This document shows, in pieces, positions 35,065-46,295 of a DNA stretch of 64,000 bases; position 1 is the stretch's first letter, and every line of letters begins with the position of its first letter. The notes beneath the pieces are model-generated. The model saw nothing but the letters and a program-made list of their open reading frames with translations, was not told where the DNA came from and made no database searches. Source of the stretch: Stomorhina lunata (lineage: Eukaryota; Arthropoda; Insecta; Diptera; Rhiniidae). The position numbers and the translations under genes are program-made. The DNA lies in NCBI GenBank assembly GCA_933228675.1, contig OW121743.1, positions 62,131,118 to 62,195,117 of the forward strand, read 5' to 3'.

Positions 35065-35315
35065 ATAAAAAAATGTTGTATTTCGTTTAAAAATATATGT
35101 TTTTAATAAAACAACAACAAAAAAGTTGTTGCTGTTGTTGTTGTTGCTTTCAAATTGCTTACCCAAGTCATTACTTTTCTGCAATTGGTAAGTACTTGCC
35201 TCCAATGACATTCCCATGTTAATGTAATGACTTAAACAGCGAATGAGCAAGTAGTTCGTGTTCAATAGTTTATCTGTTTAACTCATTATTTGGTAATGAA
35301 AAGTTTTACTGGGTA

Positions 35316-36600
35316 GTTATATTTTTCACTTTTTCTAAGAAGATTCCAATATATGGTTAGAATCTTGCTCTTGTAATATATATGTATATATTTTTGCTAT
35401 TGTTCAATTTTATTACTTGTTTTTTGCTGCTGCTGCTGTGGCCATGAAAATGTTTTAAAATTGGCATTTAAAAGAAACGAAAACGAAAAAAAATAATAGA
35501 AACTTTGGGAACATATTTGCAAAACTCTCTAAATACATACGAACATATAAATTCATGTAATACATGTCATAAATGTTTCTACAGACAAGTTGTCTGTAAC
35601 AAAATGATGTTCGTGTAATAAAAATACAATCAGACTTTAGATTTTGTATGAACTCTCCTCATATTGGTAGTACCTATACGTATATTGGCTCATGCTGCAT
35701 CCAAAAGAAACATTAAGTTGGATTGTCCTGACATTAGCTTTGGCTACTAAATAGTTCTTGTTCTTCTACTTGTTCTTGTTATAATGTTCTCGTACTTGTT
35801 TTAAGTCGATACAAAACAATCGTTAGATATGTAATAGAATTAAACATTTCGTTACAGTAAAACAAAATTCATATACATATGTACTTAAGATTTTGTATAA
35901 TATTAAACTTTTTCTTGTAGCTGATGTTGAGTTTTATTGATGTTGTATGATATTTCCTTTTTAAATTTTATTTTACATGAAGAAGAGTCAGAGAAGCAGA
36001 GTCAGGACAAACCTGTTCGATATGCAAATTTCATTACATTACACCATAAGTTAAAAGTTTTCTATAAAGTACCAACATATTTGTAGATGAAAGTAGAAAT
36101 TTTCTATAAGTTTGTAATTCTGTCTATCTAAAACAAAAGTCTTTGTAATGCATATGTATTGTATATACATATATTAATTTTTTTTTTTTCATATTAAGGA
36201 TATGTAACATTTCTTCCCATTTTTTTCCTATTGCTATTTCTATTTTCTCTACAATATGCAAACACTTGTTAAATATCATTGGCATTTGTTATCAATATTG
36301 ACCAGATTTTATTGTCTAGAGAGTGGGGGAAAAATTAATGTGGAGTAGATGAAAGAAACGGAATAAAACAAGCCCCTCATCAATTTTTTCTTCCGTTTTT
36401 TTTTTTTTTGTTTGGTTAGAAGAAAGAAGTTGGTTAGAAGCCACAAATGTATGCATGACTGTACAATGAGATTGATGTTTGTTTTGTTGTTGTCTTCAAT
36501 TTTATAACTCAATGACTTACAGTGGTCTATACTCGGACAAAAAATTTTCAAATCTTATATTCTTAAACGAGGTATATAGGTCGAAGAAGAAGGGACTTTT
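35316..36600. other. unique intron 3 sequence
   Basis: AT-rich unique DNA; no coding exon or RNA gene supported. Confidence 0.5.
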
Positions 36601-36607
36601 GAAATCT

Positions 36608-36631
36608 TTGCCTCTAAGAGGGTAAAAACGG
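36608..36631 (+). repeat. left tip of dispersed repeat copy HB, cut off by a hAT insertion
   Basis: TTGCCTCTAAGAGGGTAAAA matches the start of copy HA at 37250. It ends with AAAAACGG (36624-36631), the target duplication of the hAT element. The rest of this copy resumes at 38411. Confidence 0.75.
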
Positions 36632-37049
36632 TAGAGCTGCAAAACTATCGATGGTACTATCGATAATATCGATAGTTTTATTTTTAGTGTGCTATCGATT
36701 GTTTTTTTCCGATAGCGATACTATCGACAAAAATAGGTTGGCGGCATATTTTAAATTGATTGTTAGGAAAAATTTTGGTGTCGGTGGATATTTTTAAAAT
36801 AAATATGAAATTAATCAATAAGACTAAAATTATATCTTTAGTTCAGCAAATGTTAACTTGAGTAAGTGATATATTCAAGAAAAAAATGATCAAAACTGGC
36901 TACTTATATCGAAAGTCATGGTGGTATAATTACAATGCGGAAAATATTGCAATGTCAGGTGTAACGGAAAAAGGAAAAAGCATCATTTGTTGCTGATAAA
37001 AACAGTACAATGATAAAAGCATGCGATTTACAGTAAAAAAGACATTTTG

Positions 37050-37250
37050 CCATGTTTCGCTCATACTCTGAATCTTGTAGTGCAACCATGTTTAAGTCAA
37101 GACTGTATAAACAAATTTAGTTTAAATGTAAAAATATTGTTAAAATAGGTTAAAAACATTGTTATTGCCTATGAGAAATTCAAAGCTGAACAATTAAAAG
37201 ACAAGCCATATACAATAGTTTACTCCAGGAGGTACCTACGCGATACATGA
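37050..37250 (+). pseudogene. hAT transposase remnant
   Basis: A plus-strand frame reads PCFAHTLNLVVQPCLSQD, which matches the conserved C-x-AHTLNLVV block of hAT transposases. An in-frame TAG at 37146-37148 interrupts it. The frame then continues VKNIVIAYEKFKAEQLKDKP until the inserted repeat at about 37250. Upstream sequence (36930-37040) has scattered stops and frame breaks. Only a small central part of the usual ~600-residue protein remains, with no DDE catalytic block or dimerisation domain visible. Confidence 0.65.
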
Positions 37251-38221
37251 TTGCCTCTAAGAGGGTAAAAAGGGGAAAAAAGTGATAATATTTAAACAAA
37301 ATTTAAGTTATATTTTTAGCAGATGTTAAAATAATCGGACAGGTACTTTTTGGAATTATGCCCGATAGGGGGTAAATAAGGGTGAAACTAGTTTTTTTGG
37401 TACTATTTTTAAGCCACTCTTATCTTTTAAACCAAAGAATATAGAAATAAACTTTTAATGCAATCAATAAATGCGAAAAAATATTGAACACGTATTTGGT
37501 ACTTTTTTGATTTTGGGGTCTAAAATGGGTAAAAAATGAAATAAAATGATAATTTAACACCTCATGAAGTAATATGAACCATTGACCAATATGTTGACTG
37601 CGTTTTTATAAAATATACCGGATCCAAACGGTATCAAGTACTAAATATGCATATGGAACTTTTTTGAAATTAGGATAAAAAGGGGAAAAATTTTTAATGT
37701 TATAACTTTTAAGCAAATGAATGTTTGTATGACCTTTATAGAATAGTAAACTATGTATTTGATCATGTTATGGTTTTTAGCAAAGTTGTTGCGAATGAGC
37801 CGACGAAGGTTTTTAAGATGGTATGACTAATTTCCGACAGGTAGCGCCACTGAAAATTACTCTCTAGAAAAGTTGTTACGCATGTGCTGACGAAGGCTTC
37901 TTAGTTGGTAGGACTAATTTCCGTCAGGTGGCGTAACTGAAAATAACTCAAATTGAATTGATCAGGCTATGATCTTTAGCAATGTTCGTGCATATGAGTC
38001 GACGGAGATTTCTAAGTTGGTATGATCAATTTTCAAAACTATTCAAAATGAATTGAACTGTAAACTATGCATTTGATCTGATGTGTTGATTGGACAAAAT
38101 GAATGAAATGATTAAAAATTAATTTGATATTTGTGTAATGTCTTTTTTCTAAATTTATTTAAAACTTGCTTCGAAATGTTTATTATAAAATTCCGAGCAA
38201 GGCTCGGTTACCCAGGTACTA
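37250..38221 (+). repeat. dispersed repeat copy HA (internal ~120-140-bp tandem units, terminal hairpins), inside the hAT
   Basis: Starts TTGCCTCTAAGAGGGTAAAA (hairpin CCTCT-A-AGAGG) and ends with CCGAGCAAGGCTCGG (perfect 5-bp stem hairpin) followed by the motif CCCAGGTACT. The 3' half carries about three degenerate tandem units, each with a core like GACAGGTAGCGCCACTGAAA. No target duplication seen. Terminal hairpins, internal direct repeats and the absence of target duplication resemble Helentron-type non-autonomous elements (HINEs), but this is inference. Confidence 0.7.
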
Positions 38222-38410
38222 TAATTTAAAGCAAATATTTGTAGATATATGTACTTAAAGTTAACAATTGTTTCTGCATGCAATTTTTAGAATTCGATAC
38301 TATCGATAGTATCGATAGTTTTATGACAGACTATCGAAACTATCGAATGTGACCACTATCGACTATCGAAACTATCGAGTGGGGCGACTATCGATAGTTT
38401 TGCAGCTCTA

Positions 38411-39333
38411 AAAAACGGGTGAAAAAGGAAAAAAATCGAAAACGTTATATCTCCTAAAGTAATGGGTATAGAAACAAAATTAAAATTACGTTTTAAACAG
38501 TTAGGAAAATAAGTGGACAGGTGTTTGGTACTTTTTTGAAACTATGTCCGATAGAGGGTAAAAAAGGGTGAAAATAGTTTTTTTTGTACTTTTGTAACCC
38601 ACTCTTATTTTTTAAACTAAAGAATATAGAAAGGAACTTTGTACTGCAATCAGTAGATGTGAAAGAAATATTGAACACGTATTTGGTACTTTTTTATTTT
38701 GGAGCTAAAAAAGTGATAAAATGATAACTTAACATCTCAAAAGCATATGAAAGTTTTTGAATGTAGTGGATAAAAAGGGGAAAAAATGAGTAATGTTATA
38801 ACTTTAAAACAAATGAATGTTTGTATATATGTTCTTTATAGAATAGTAAACTGTGAATTTGATCATATTATGCTCTTTAGCGGAGATATTGCTGATAAGC
38901 CGGCGAAGGTTTTGAAGTTGGTAAGACTAACTTCCGTTAGGTGGCACTAAAAATTAATTAATGAAGAAATTTCGACAGGTGGCGCCACTGAAATTTACTC
39001 AAAGTCAATTTAATCGTAAGCTGTACATTTAATCATGCTATAATCATTAGCAAAGTTGTTACGCATAAGCAGACGAAGGTTTCTTAGTAGAAATAAATCG
39101 TAAACTGTGCATTTTATCACGCTATAATATTTAGCAAAGTTGTTGCGCATGAGTCGACGGAGGTTTCTGTTGGTATGACCAATTTCCAAAATTTTTCAAA
39201 ATGAATTAATTTATAAACTATGCAACCTATGTATTGATCGGACATAATAAATAAAATAATTCAAAATTAACTGAATATTTGCACAAAATGCTTATCATAA
39301 AGATCCGAGCAAGGCTCGGTCAACCAGGTACTG
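38411..39333 (+). repeat. dispersed repeat copy HB, main part
   Basis: Continues from AAAAACGG through sequence collinear with copy HA (for example GAACACGTATTTGGTACTTT at both) to the terminal hairpin CCGAGCAAGGCTCGG near 39304-39318 and the CCAGGTACT end. Together with 36608-36631 the total is about 0.95 kb, close to copy HA. Contains about three GGTGGCGCCACTGAA-type units. Confidence 0.75.
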
Positions 39334-40999
39334 TTTATTATCAGGGGAAAATGTTTCAAAGAGAAAATTTTTGTAAAATTCATTAAAAAACTAAAATGCT
39401 ATGATAATCGTACTAAGAACTTAAATAGGGCTGAGTCTTTAAAAAGTGAAATTTATAAAAAATGTTTATAAAATAGTGATATCTCGAAAACGAAAGCTAA
39501 CTTTTAAACTATATTTTGAGTTTTGTTAAAGCTAATCTTATGCTATATAAACAGCGTATTTTGGCATCCGATTTATAAAGCGAAATTATGGTTCAATCAA
39601 AAAAGTTATAAATTTGATTTGTTTTGTAATGCCAACATTGCATCTCTGAACACATTTCGGCTTGATCATAGTCAAATGAAAGCCAATGTGATATAGATTC
39701 CTAATAGCAAAAAAAAAATAAAGCTTATGTTTATTTTTGGCAAATTGAGTAAAGCATTGCAAAAAAGTTTGTATAAACCCAAAATATAAAAATCGTGGTA
39801 TCTCAAAAACTAGAGCTAACTTTAAAATTTTTCTATTTTAAATTAAAGTAGTCGGTGGCACTTTTTTCCTCATAAGCTTAACAAATTAATTGGCGATTGC
39901 CGAACGGCGCACAGTGGGATTTCTTAATAAATTCCTTGGCAAAAAATACAAGGAGGGCTCATAGATCATTGCAATTTTGTACATATGCTTCTATCAACTT
40001 TGTTAAGAAAATTTTAAAGTTTCATTAAAATTGACCACGTCCATCGGCCCCTGACAATATAGGCTGACAATATAGGCTGACAATATTTTTTCGCCCCAAA
40101 TGTTTGTTTCTTAACCGATCATGATGAAATTTGACACAGACTATCGGTGTTACAGTATGTGAAAAGTTTCATTGAAATCTGCCAAGCCCATTACTCCCCG
40201 CCCATATTCCCTAAAATTATCTTTTTGCCCCAAATGCTTGTTTCTTAACCGATCGCAACGATGCTCGCCATAGATTATCAGTATTACAAAGTTGAAGAAT
40301 AAGGAAAGCTTAAATGAAATCTGCCACGCCCAACGCCCATATAAGCAGAAAATACTTTTTCTTTCAAAACTTGTATTTCTTTGCTAAAGTCATAAAGCTC
40401 AGCACACATTATGAGTGTTATTAAACTGAAGTATATACAAAGTTTCAATAAAATTTGCCACGTCCATCTCCCCCTGATGTTCTCCAGAACATCAAAATTA
40501 ATAACTATCAAAACTAATAACAAATATAGACTTCTATTCATCTTCTATTATTTCTTTAAGGACATCATCAGCTTAAAAAAGATTTTTGTGGGGTTGACGT
40601 CTTATGCTGCTAATATATGGATCTGTTTTGTTTATCATATTCATCACTTCTTTTAAATACCGATTAAATAATCTTTAACAAATTGTTGTTATTATTTGTA
40701 CAATAATTAAGCCTGAAAGTATGCAATACTTTTGATATATGATGTTTTTTAAAACATTTAGGTGAAATTTCATGTGATTTTTTTATAAAATTATTAACTT
40801 TGTTTTTTTTTTTTTTTGATTTTTGTCCATATGTTTTTCTTTTAATTTTGATGGAAATAAAATTTTTTTAAAAATTATTTAAAAAAAATTTAAAAAACTT
40901 TAGTTTTTGAAAAAAAAAGAAATTTAATATTTAAAAAAAATTATTACCAGGAGAAAATTTTCGAAACTTTACTCTAGAGATTGAAAAAATTTATAAAAA
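39334..40999. repeat. degenerate repeat-rich intron sequence
   Basis: A phrase like ATATCTCGAAAACGAAAGCTAA recurs in variant form near 39480 and 39800. From about 40010 to 40400 three diverged ~120-bp units share GTTTCTTAACCGATC and AATCTGCCACGCCC-like text. A 15-bp unit (CTGACAATATAGG) is repeated three times at 40056-40090. No coding region is supported; the open frame on the minus strand at 40284-40541 crosses these repeats and is spurious. Confidence 0.55.
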
Positions 41000-41460
41000 A
41001 TTTTTCTTCAGAAAATTTTTTTATTAAAAATTTTTCTATATTTTTGTATATAAAATTTCTGTATTTTTTTTTTTTTTTTTTTTGCTATAGAATATTTTGA
41101 AATTTTTTGATATAAAAATGTTTTTATCGAAAATATAAAATATAATTTTTATCGAACAATTTTATTTTTATAAAATTTTATTTTGATAAAAAAAATTTTT
41201 GTATTAAAAATTTTTCTATAGAAAATTTTTTTATCAAAATTTTTTCTATATTTATTTCATCAAAAATTTTTCTATAGAAAATTTTTTTATCAAAAATTTT
41301 TCTATAGAAAATTTTTTTATCAAAAATTTTTTTATCAAAAATTTTTTTATCAAAAATTTTTCTATAGAAAATTTTTTTATTAAAAATTTTTTTTTTTCAA
41401 ATATTTTTTTATTAAAAATTTTTTTATAGAAAATCTTTTAATTAAAAATTTTTCTTATCC
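41000..41460. repeat. 30-bp array, family B, first copy (B1)
   Basis: Diverged tandem units of AAAATTTTTCTATAGAAAAT and TTTTTTATCA. The centre TTTTCTATAGAAAA is a perfect palindrome. The array is followed by sequence (41461-41890) that is also found after the second family B array at 51120. Confidence 0.75.
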
Positions 41461-41890
41461 AAAATATCTAAAAAATGTAGAATTATTTAACAAAAGAATT
41501 TATTTCTGTTTTGAAAAATATTACCAATATTTATTCCAATGTCTACAAAAATAATAGCGTCATGGCAACATTGTTCTGGATTATATTTCTTTGTTCTCTC
41601 GAACCATGTAAATATTTTGTTGGTATAATTTGGATTTTGATTTGTTTCTTGCCTATGTTGTTTTTGTCCAACTAAATGATTTTAATACTCATTTTCACGA
41701 GTTTCATTAAAGATTACGAAAATTTTATAAAATTCATCGGCTACTGGTGGTATGAGCTGCCTACTCCTAATTTTAATACTCATTTTCACGAGTTTTGTTA
41801 ATGATCGTGGTATTTACGAAAATTAAAAAAATGCATCGGCTACTGGTGGTTTTGGGCTGCCTACTCCTGTTTATGAGTGATACATTTCTT
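41461..41890 (+). repeat. dispersed repeat flanking family B arrays (copy F1)
   Basis: Matches 51120-51490: TTTTGAAAAATATT, then GTCATGGCAACATTGTTC, TTGGATTTTGATTTGTTTCT, and a block with TCATTTTCACGAGTTT. The last block is present twice here (41689-41770 and 41776-41880), each ending GGGCTGCCTACTCCT or GAGCTGCCTACTCCT, so a local duplication of about 90 bp is present. A further partial copy lies at 53218-53340. Confidence 0.7.
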
Positions 41891-43340
41891 ATCTCCCATA
41901 ATCGTCATTTTGTCCCACTGTCTTCTGATATGTTGCCACTTGCACTTACTTCCTATTCATTATTTTTATTATTTTTATTGATGGTGATGTAGATTTTTCT
42001 AACACATACCGATTATGTATGACATTCCTTCCCTATCCTTCAATTCCTTCCCAAACTCACATTATAATCTACATTAACAAAAAATTAAAAAGATAAAACC
42101 CAATTGGAAATTTGGATTATGCACATTTCTGCCCTTTTTCCAATTATTAACATTTTCCATTCAAAAATTTTCTAATCGGTTTTTGTTTGTTTTAATATCA
42201 TCAATAATGCCAACAAATAAAAGTAAAAAACGAAATCACAGATTTGTTTATTTTATTCCCTTTTTCTATCCATTTTTTTACTCGATTTTTTTTTTGCCAG
42301 TAAAAATAAAAAAAAAAACAAATAATGGTTTATTTGTTTTTAAATGTCTTTTACTTACTTTTTACTTCTTAGATACGAGTACACTCTTTGCCTCAAGTGG
42401 CAACAACAGTTATTTAAGGCAGAGGCAGTCAGTAGCAACATCAACGTCAGCAGTTGATTATATGGGAATTGTTGGTTTTATTTGTGGTCCATTTCTATCC
42501 ATCGTTAGATTTAAGTCTTTATAATTGGTATTTTTATGCTTCAATTGCTTTAAATAACTCTCGTATCAGAGAGTCAAATATTATTACTTGAACATATAAG
42601 GCATATGTATGGATGTGTAAATGATTGAATGTACATATGTATTTATATATATTTGTACTTTAATTTTAACATATGGCATAAATTACAAATAAACCGATAA
42701 TCGTATATGGATATATATATTTTTAATTTTCATAGTTATTATTTGGATCAATCAAACTTAATTCTTATATATGTAAATATAACTCACAAACATATGCCGC
42801 CTGGTCTACTTATACATTTATTTACATGTATATGTATGTATGTTTGGTTATGCTGCTACTTTAACTGTAAGTGGCAAATATGTTAATAATCATCTTAAAT
42901 ATTTTAAGACTTTATTTAAATTTACAATTTTGTTCTCAACCATGTTTTTGCTTAAATAGGATTAAAATGAGGAAGTTTTTTTTTCTTCTTCGGTTTCTCT
43001 TATTTTAATTGATAACAGATTCATTGGAACTGGCGATTAATAGAGGATTAGTTTTGGTTGGGTTTGATTGTTTTAATTGCATTATTTGAATGAGGTTTCA
43101 AAATATGTAAAATTAAATTATTTTACGAACTTTCTTTATCAGGTAATACATTTTTGTATATGATAACTGAAAATTATTTTAACTGAAGTTACTTCAAAAC
43201 TAATATTATAGCAGATAGAGAGGGATTAAAATATAAAAACACACACAAATTCTTATTTTCTAACTAATACCTTATGCTCAAACTAAAGATTGAGTTCTAT
43301 ATTTTAATTGTATGTCAAGATTATATAGTCGCCTTAATAA
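41891..43340. other. unique intron 3 sequence
   Basis: AT-rich DNA with a TATG microsatellite near 42833-42844. The open frame at 42183-42524 has no recognisable domain and no splice or start context I trust. Confidence 0.5.
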
Positions 43341-43343
43341 AAC

Positions 43344-43502
43344 AATAGTGTATAAGCATATACACTATTTTATTTCACAAAAAGAATCTACATAACTGAT
43401 TCTATAAAATTCTACTCCCATGAAGTGTGTCGAAAGGTCAATTGAAATAATAGCTTATAATTTCGTGTTTTAAAATAGTGTATAAAAAGTATACACTATT
43501 TT
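43344..43502. repeat. two short palindromes of the AATAGTGTATA type
   Basis: AATAGTGTATA-agca-TATACACTATT at 43344-43369, and AAAATAGTGTATA-aaaag-TATACACTATTTT at 43472-43502. The second abuts the start of dispersed repeat copy D2. A third copy at 44304-44334 abuts copy D3. Confidence 0.8.
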
Positions 43503-44230
43503 ATACCCTACACTACCATAGGTGCAAAGGGTATATTGGGTTTGTGCTGATGTTTGTAATGCATAGAAATATTGGTCTGAGACCAACCTTTAAGCATACC
43601 AATCAACTTAGAATCACTCCCTGAGTTGTTTTAACGATGTCCGTCCGTCTGGCTAGCTGGCAAGTTTACATGGATAACCCATCTAAGTTTGTTATCATTG
43701 TACTGGTCGTAACTTTAAAAATTTGGCACAGGCTCATATTTTAGCTCAAGGAGGATGCCTATCATTTTTATGCGAAATCAGATTACTATTTTTTTTACAA
43801 ATTTAAAATTGTATTTTAATAATATTCAGCACAAATATTGCTTATGATTACGTTATTCAATGAACCTAATTTTGTAGGAATCAGCCCATATTTGAACATA
43901 AAAGACACATGCTCAAAAGTTTATAACTCTAAAGATAAATGCATTTGTATACTAAAACTTTGCACAGATAAATATTTTGTATATATAAACCAAAATTTGG
44001 TTACAATCGGTTTATAATTAACCCTAGCTCCCATGTCAGACCCTTAGCCGGAAATGACATAAATCTCAAAATTTTGTAAAAATAATACATAGTATATGTA
44101 TGTATGTCTCTAAGACATAAGGAAAACTTGTTAAATTGTTGGTCCATATTTGACCTTAGCAGTGAAGAGTATAGTCAAGCCCGACTATATTATAGTCGGG
44201 CTTGACCGACTATAACTTTTCTTACTTATT
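43503..44230 (+). repeat. dispersed repeat copy D2 (ATACCCTTCACC family)
   Basis: Starts ATACCCTACACTACCATAGG and ends with GACTATAACTTTTCTTAC. It is more diverged than D1, D3 and D4. Near its 3' end (44174-44206) a perfect 16-bp inverted repeat, GTCAAGCCCGACTATA-T-TATAGTCGGGCTTGAC, appears to be a local inverted duplication of the usual end sequence. Confidence 0.8.
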
Positions 44231-44303
44231 ATTATTTATTATTTCAAGTGTAAGTGCAGGTATGGTCTTTTAATTAGTTGTTGCCCTGAAACAATTTTAA
44301 AGA

Positions 44304-44334
44304 AAAATAGTGTATACAAATTATACACTATTTT
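44304..44334. repeat. palindrome AAAATAGTGTATA (third copy)
   Basis: AAAATAGTGTATA-caaat-TATACACTATTTT; perfect 13-bp arms, 5-nt spacer. Directly precedes dispersed repeat copy D3. Confidence 0.85.
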
Positions 44335-45092
44335 AATACCCTTCACCACCATAGGTGGAAAAGGTATTACAAGTTTGTGCAGATGTATGTAACGCAAAGA
44401 TATATTTATTTTAGGCCCATCTTTTAGTGCACAAATAGACTTAGAATCACTTTCTGAGTCGAATTAGCGATGTCAGTCCGTTTGGATGGACGGATGGCTG
44501 AACGCCCATTTAAGGCATGTAATCAAAGTACAAGTGGCCATCTTAAGATAATTTGATGAAATTTGATACAGATTTTTTTGATAGTGGGACCATGGCTATT
44601 GAAATTCGGCAAAATCGGTCCATTATTTATGGTACCTCCCATAGGTACCACTTCCCGGAATTAATATTTTTCCCACAAATATCAATATTTTTTCATGAAA
44701 TTTAAAACGAATACTGCTTATATAAACCAAAATCATTGGACCAAATTTAATTTAAATCGGTCCACATTTGACCATAGTTCCCATACAAGCTCTTCTAACA
44801 AAACACTAAATTAGACAAAAATCTCTAAAACACTCATAATTCTGAAGATAATTAGAATTAGAACTGTAATCAATTTGAAGAATTTCGAGATAATCGGTCC
44901 ACATTTCACCCTAGCTCTCATATAAGTCCAAATGACGGAAACAGCTTAAATATATAAGTTCTGAGAAAATGTTTGTATGATAGCAGAATTTGGGAAAAAT
45001 TTGTCTTTATACAGGAAAAAGAACACCTTTGACCTTAGTTGTGAAGGTTATTTCATGGTCGGCTTGACCGACTATAGCACTTTCTTACGATT
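44335..45092 (+). repeat. dispersed repeat copy D3 (ATACCCTTCACC family), full length
   Basis: Starts ATACCCTTCACCACCATAGG and ends GACCGACTATAGCACTTTCT. It is about 0.76 kb and among the best preserved. The 5' end can fold on itself (ATACCCTT against AAAAGGTAT), and the 3' part carries the inverse of the start. No open frame. Confidence 0.85.
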
Positions 45093-45315
45093 TTCGTAAA
45101 AATAAAATAGCCTATGTGACATCATGGTACTTTAAGTCCTATTTAATTACAATTAAAGCATTTGTAAATTAATGAAATATCATCTGCGAGTATATTGATT
45201 TTCCATTGAACATCTCGTAATTTGTTTAATTAAGATTATGATATATTTATATTCAAGCTAAAGGCAATACTATTTTTAGTAGACTATAGTCTTATAAGCA
45301 AAGTATATGCATATT

Positions 45316-46295
45316 AACTGTATCCTGCACGGGTTGCTGCGCTAGCAACTAAAATAAATTTGAAGAAAAGACATTTAACGTTAATGAAATGAGAATGAAA
45401 TGTTTGGTATTTGTCCGATCAAACATGATCAAATCCATAGTTTACGGTTCAATTTGATTTAATTTCAGTGGCCCAGATACCGCCGAAAATTAGTCATACC
45501 AACTTATAAACCTTCGGGAGCTCAACTTAAGATCATAAAATAATCAAATTCATAGTTTACGATTCAATTCATCTTTGATTATGTTCTATGGCGCCATCTA
45601 TCGGAAATTAATAGCACCAATAATAAACCTCCGTTGACTCATCTGCAACAATTTTGCTTAAGATCATAGCATGACAGTTCACGATTTAACTAACTGTAAG
45701 CAATTTTCAGTGGCGCCATCTGTCGAAACTTGGTCCTACCAACTTAGTTATATTCGTAGGCTTCTGCGCAATAACTGCTCTTAAGATCATAATATAATCA
45801 AATGCAGACAAACATTCATTTTTATATATATACTAGCTGGACCCTGCGCGTTTTGCTGCTTTACCAATTAAAATGGGTATCGCCATCTGTCGAAAAATAG
45901 TCGTGCCGACTTAGAAACCTTTGTCGGCTCATGAACAATAACTTTGCTTAAGATTATAGCCTGACCAAATGCACAGTTAACGATTTAATTAATTTTGAGT
46001 AATGTTCAGTGGCGCCACCTGTCGGAAATTGGTCATATCAACTTAGAAACCTTACGCGAGCCATGCGCAACAACTTTGCTAAAGATCATAGTATGCTCAA
46101 ATGCACAGTTCACGATTTAATTAACTTTAAGCACTTTTCAGTGGCATTATCTGTTGTAACTTGGTCATACCAACTTAGTAATCTTCGTGAGCTCATGAGC
46201 AATAATTTTTCTTGAGATCATAATATGATCAAACGCATACTGAACTGTTTTATAAAGGATATACAGACAGACAAACATTCATTTTTATACATATA
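45316..46295 (-). repeat. two tandem reverse-oriented copies of the HA/HB dispersed repeat, 5' truncated
   Basis: On the minus strand this matches the 3' parts of copies HA and HB. One copy spans about 45316-45827 and begins (plus strand) ATCCTGCACGGGTTGCTGCG. The other spans about 45828-46295 and begins ACTAGCTGGACCCTGCGCG. Each has about three ~120-140-bp units containing AGTGGCGCCATCTGTCG-like cores, and both end with AGACAAACATTCATTTTTAT. The short open frame at 46009-46215 arises from these units and is not a gene. Confidence 0.7.

Larger units (their letters stand above)
34014..35313. mobile_element. 1.3-kb TA-flanked TIR element carrying two tRNA-like modules
   Basis: Left end CCCAGCAAAACTTT and right end (reverse complement) CCCAGTAAAACTTT match at 13 of 14 bases, and both are flanked by TA (34012-34013, 35314-35315). 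A subterminal GGCAAGTACT motif occurs near 34034 and inverted near 35191. Inside, near each end, is a tRNA-like segment on the plus strand. The centre (34320-34560) is clearly less AT-rich than its neighbours and is not recognised. No transposase found, so probably non-autonomous. Confidence 0.65.
36632..38410. mobile_element. hAT transposon with perfect 8-bp target duplication and TATCGATA-rich ends
   Basis: Ends are TAGAGCTGCAAAACTATCGA inward from both sides. The element is flanked by AAAAACGG on the left (36624-36631) and right (38411-38418), an exact 8-bp target-site duplication as expected for hAT. The subterminal regions hold clustered TATCGATA octamers (two on the left, three on the right) and related half sites. 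A decayed transposase fragment lies at 37050-37250, and a 0.97-kb dispersed repeat has inserted at 37250-38221. The element is therefore dead and nested. Confidence 0.85.

Noticed and set aside
42183..42524. 113-codon open frame as an exon
   Set aside because: Phe/Tyr-rich AT-driven sequence; phase and splice context do not connect it to exon 3 or candidate exon 4.
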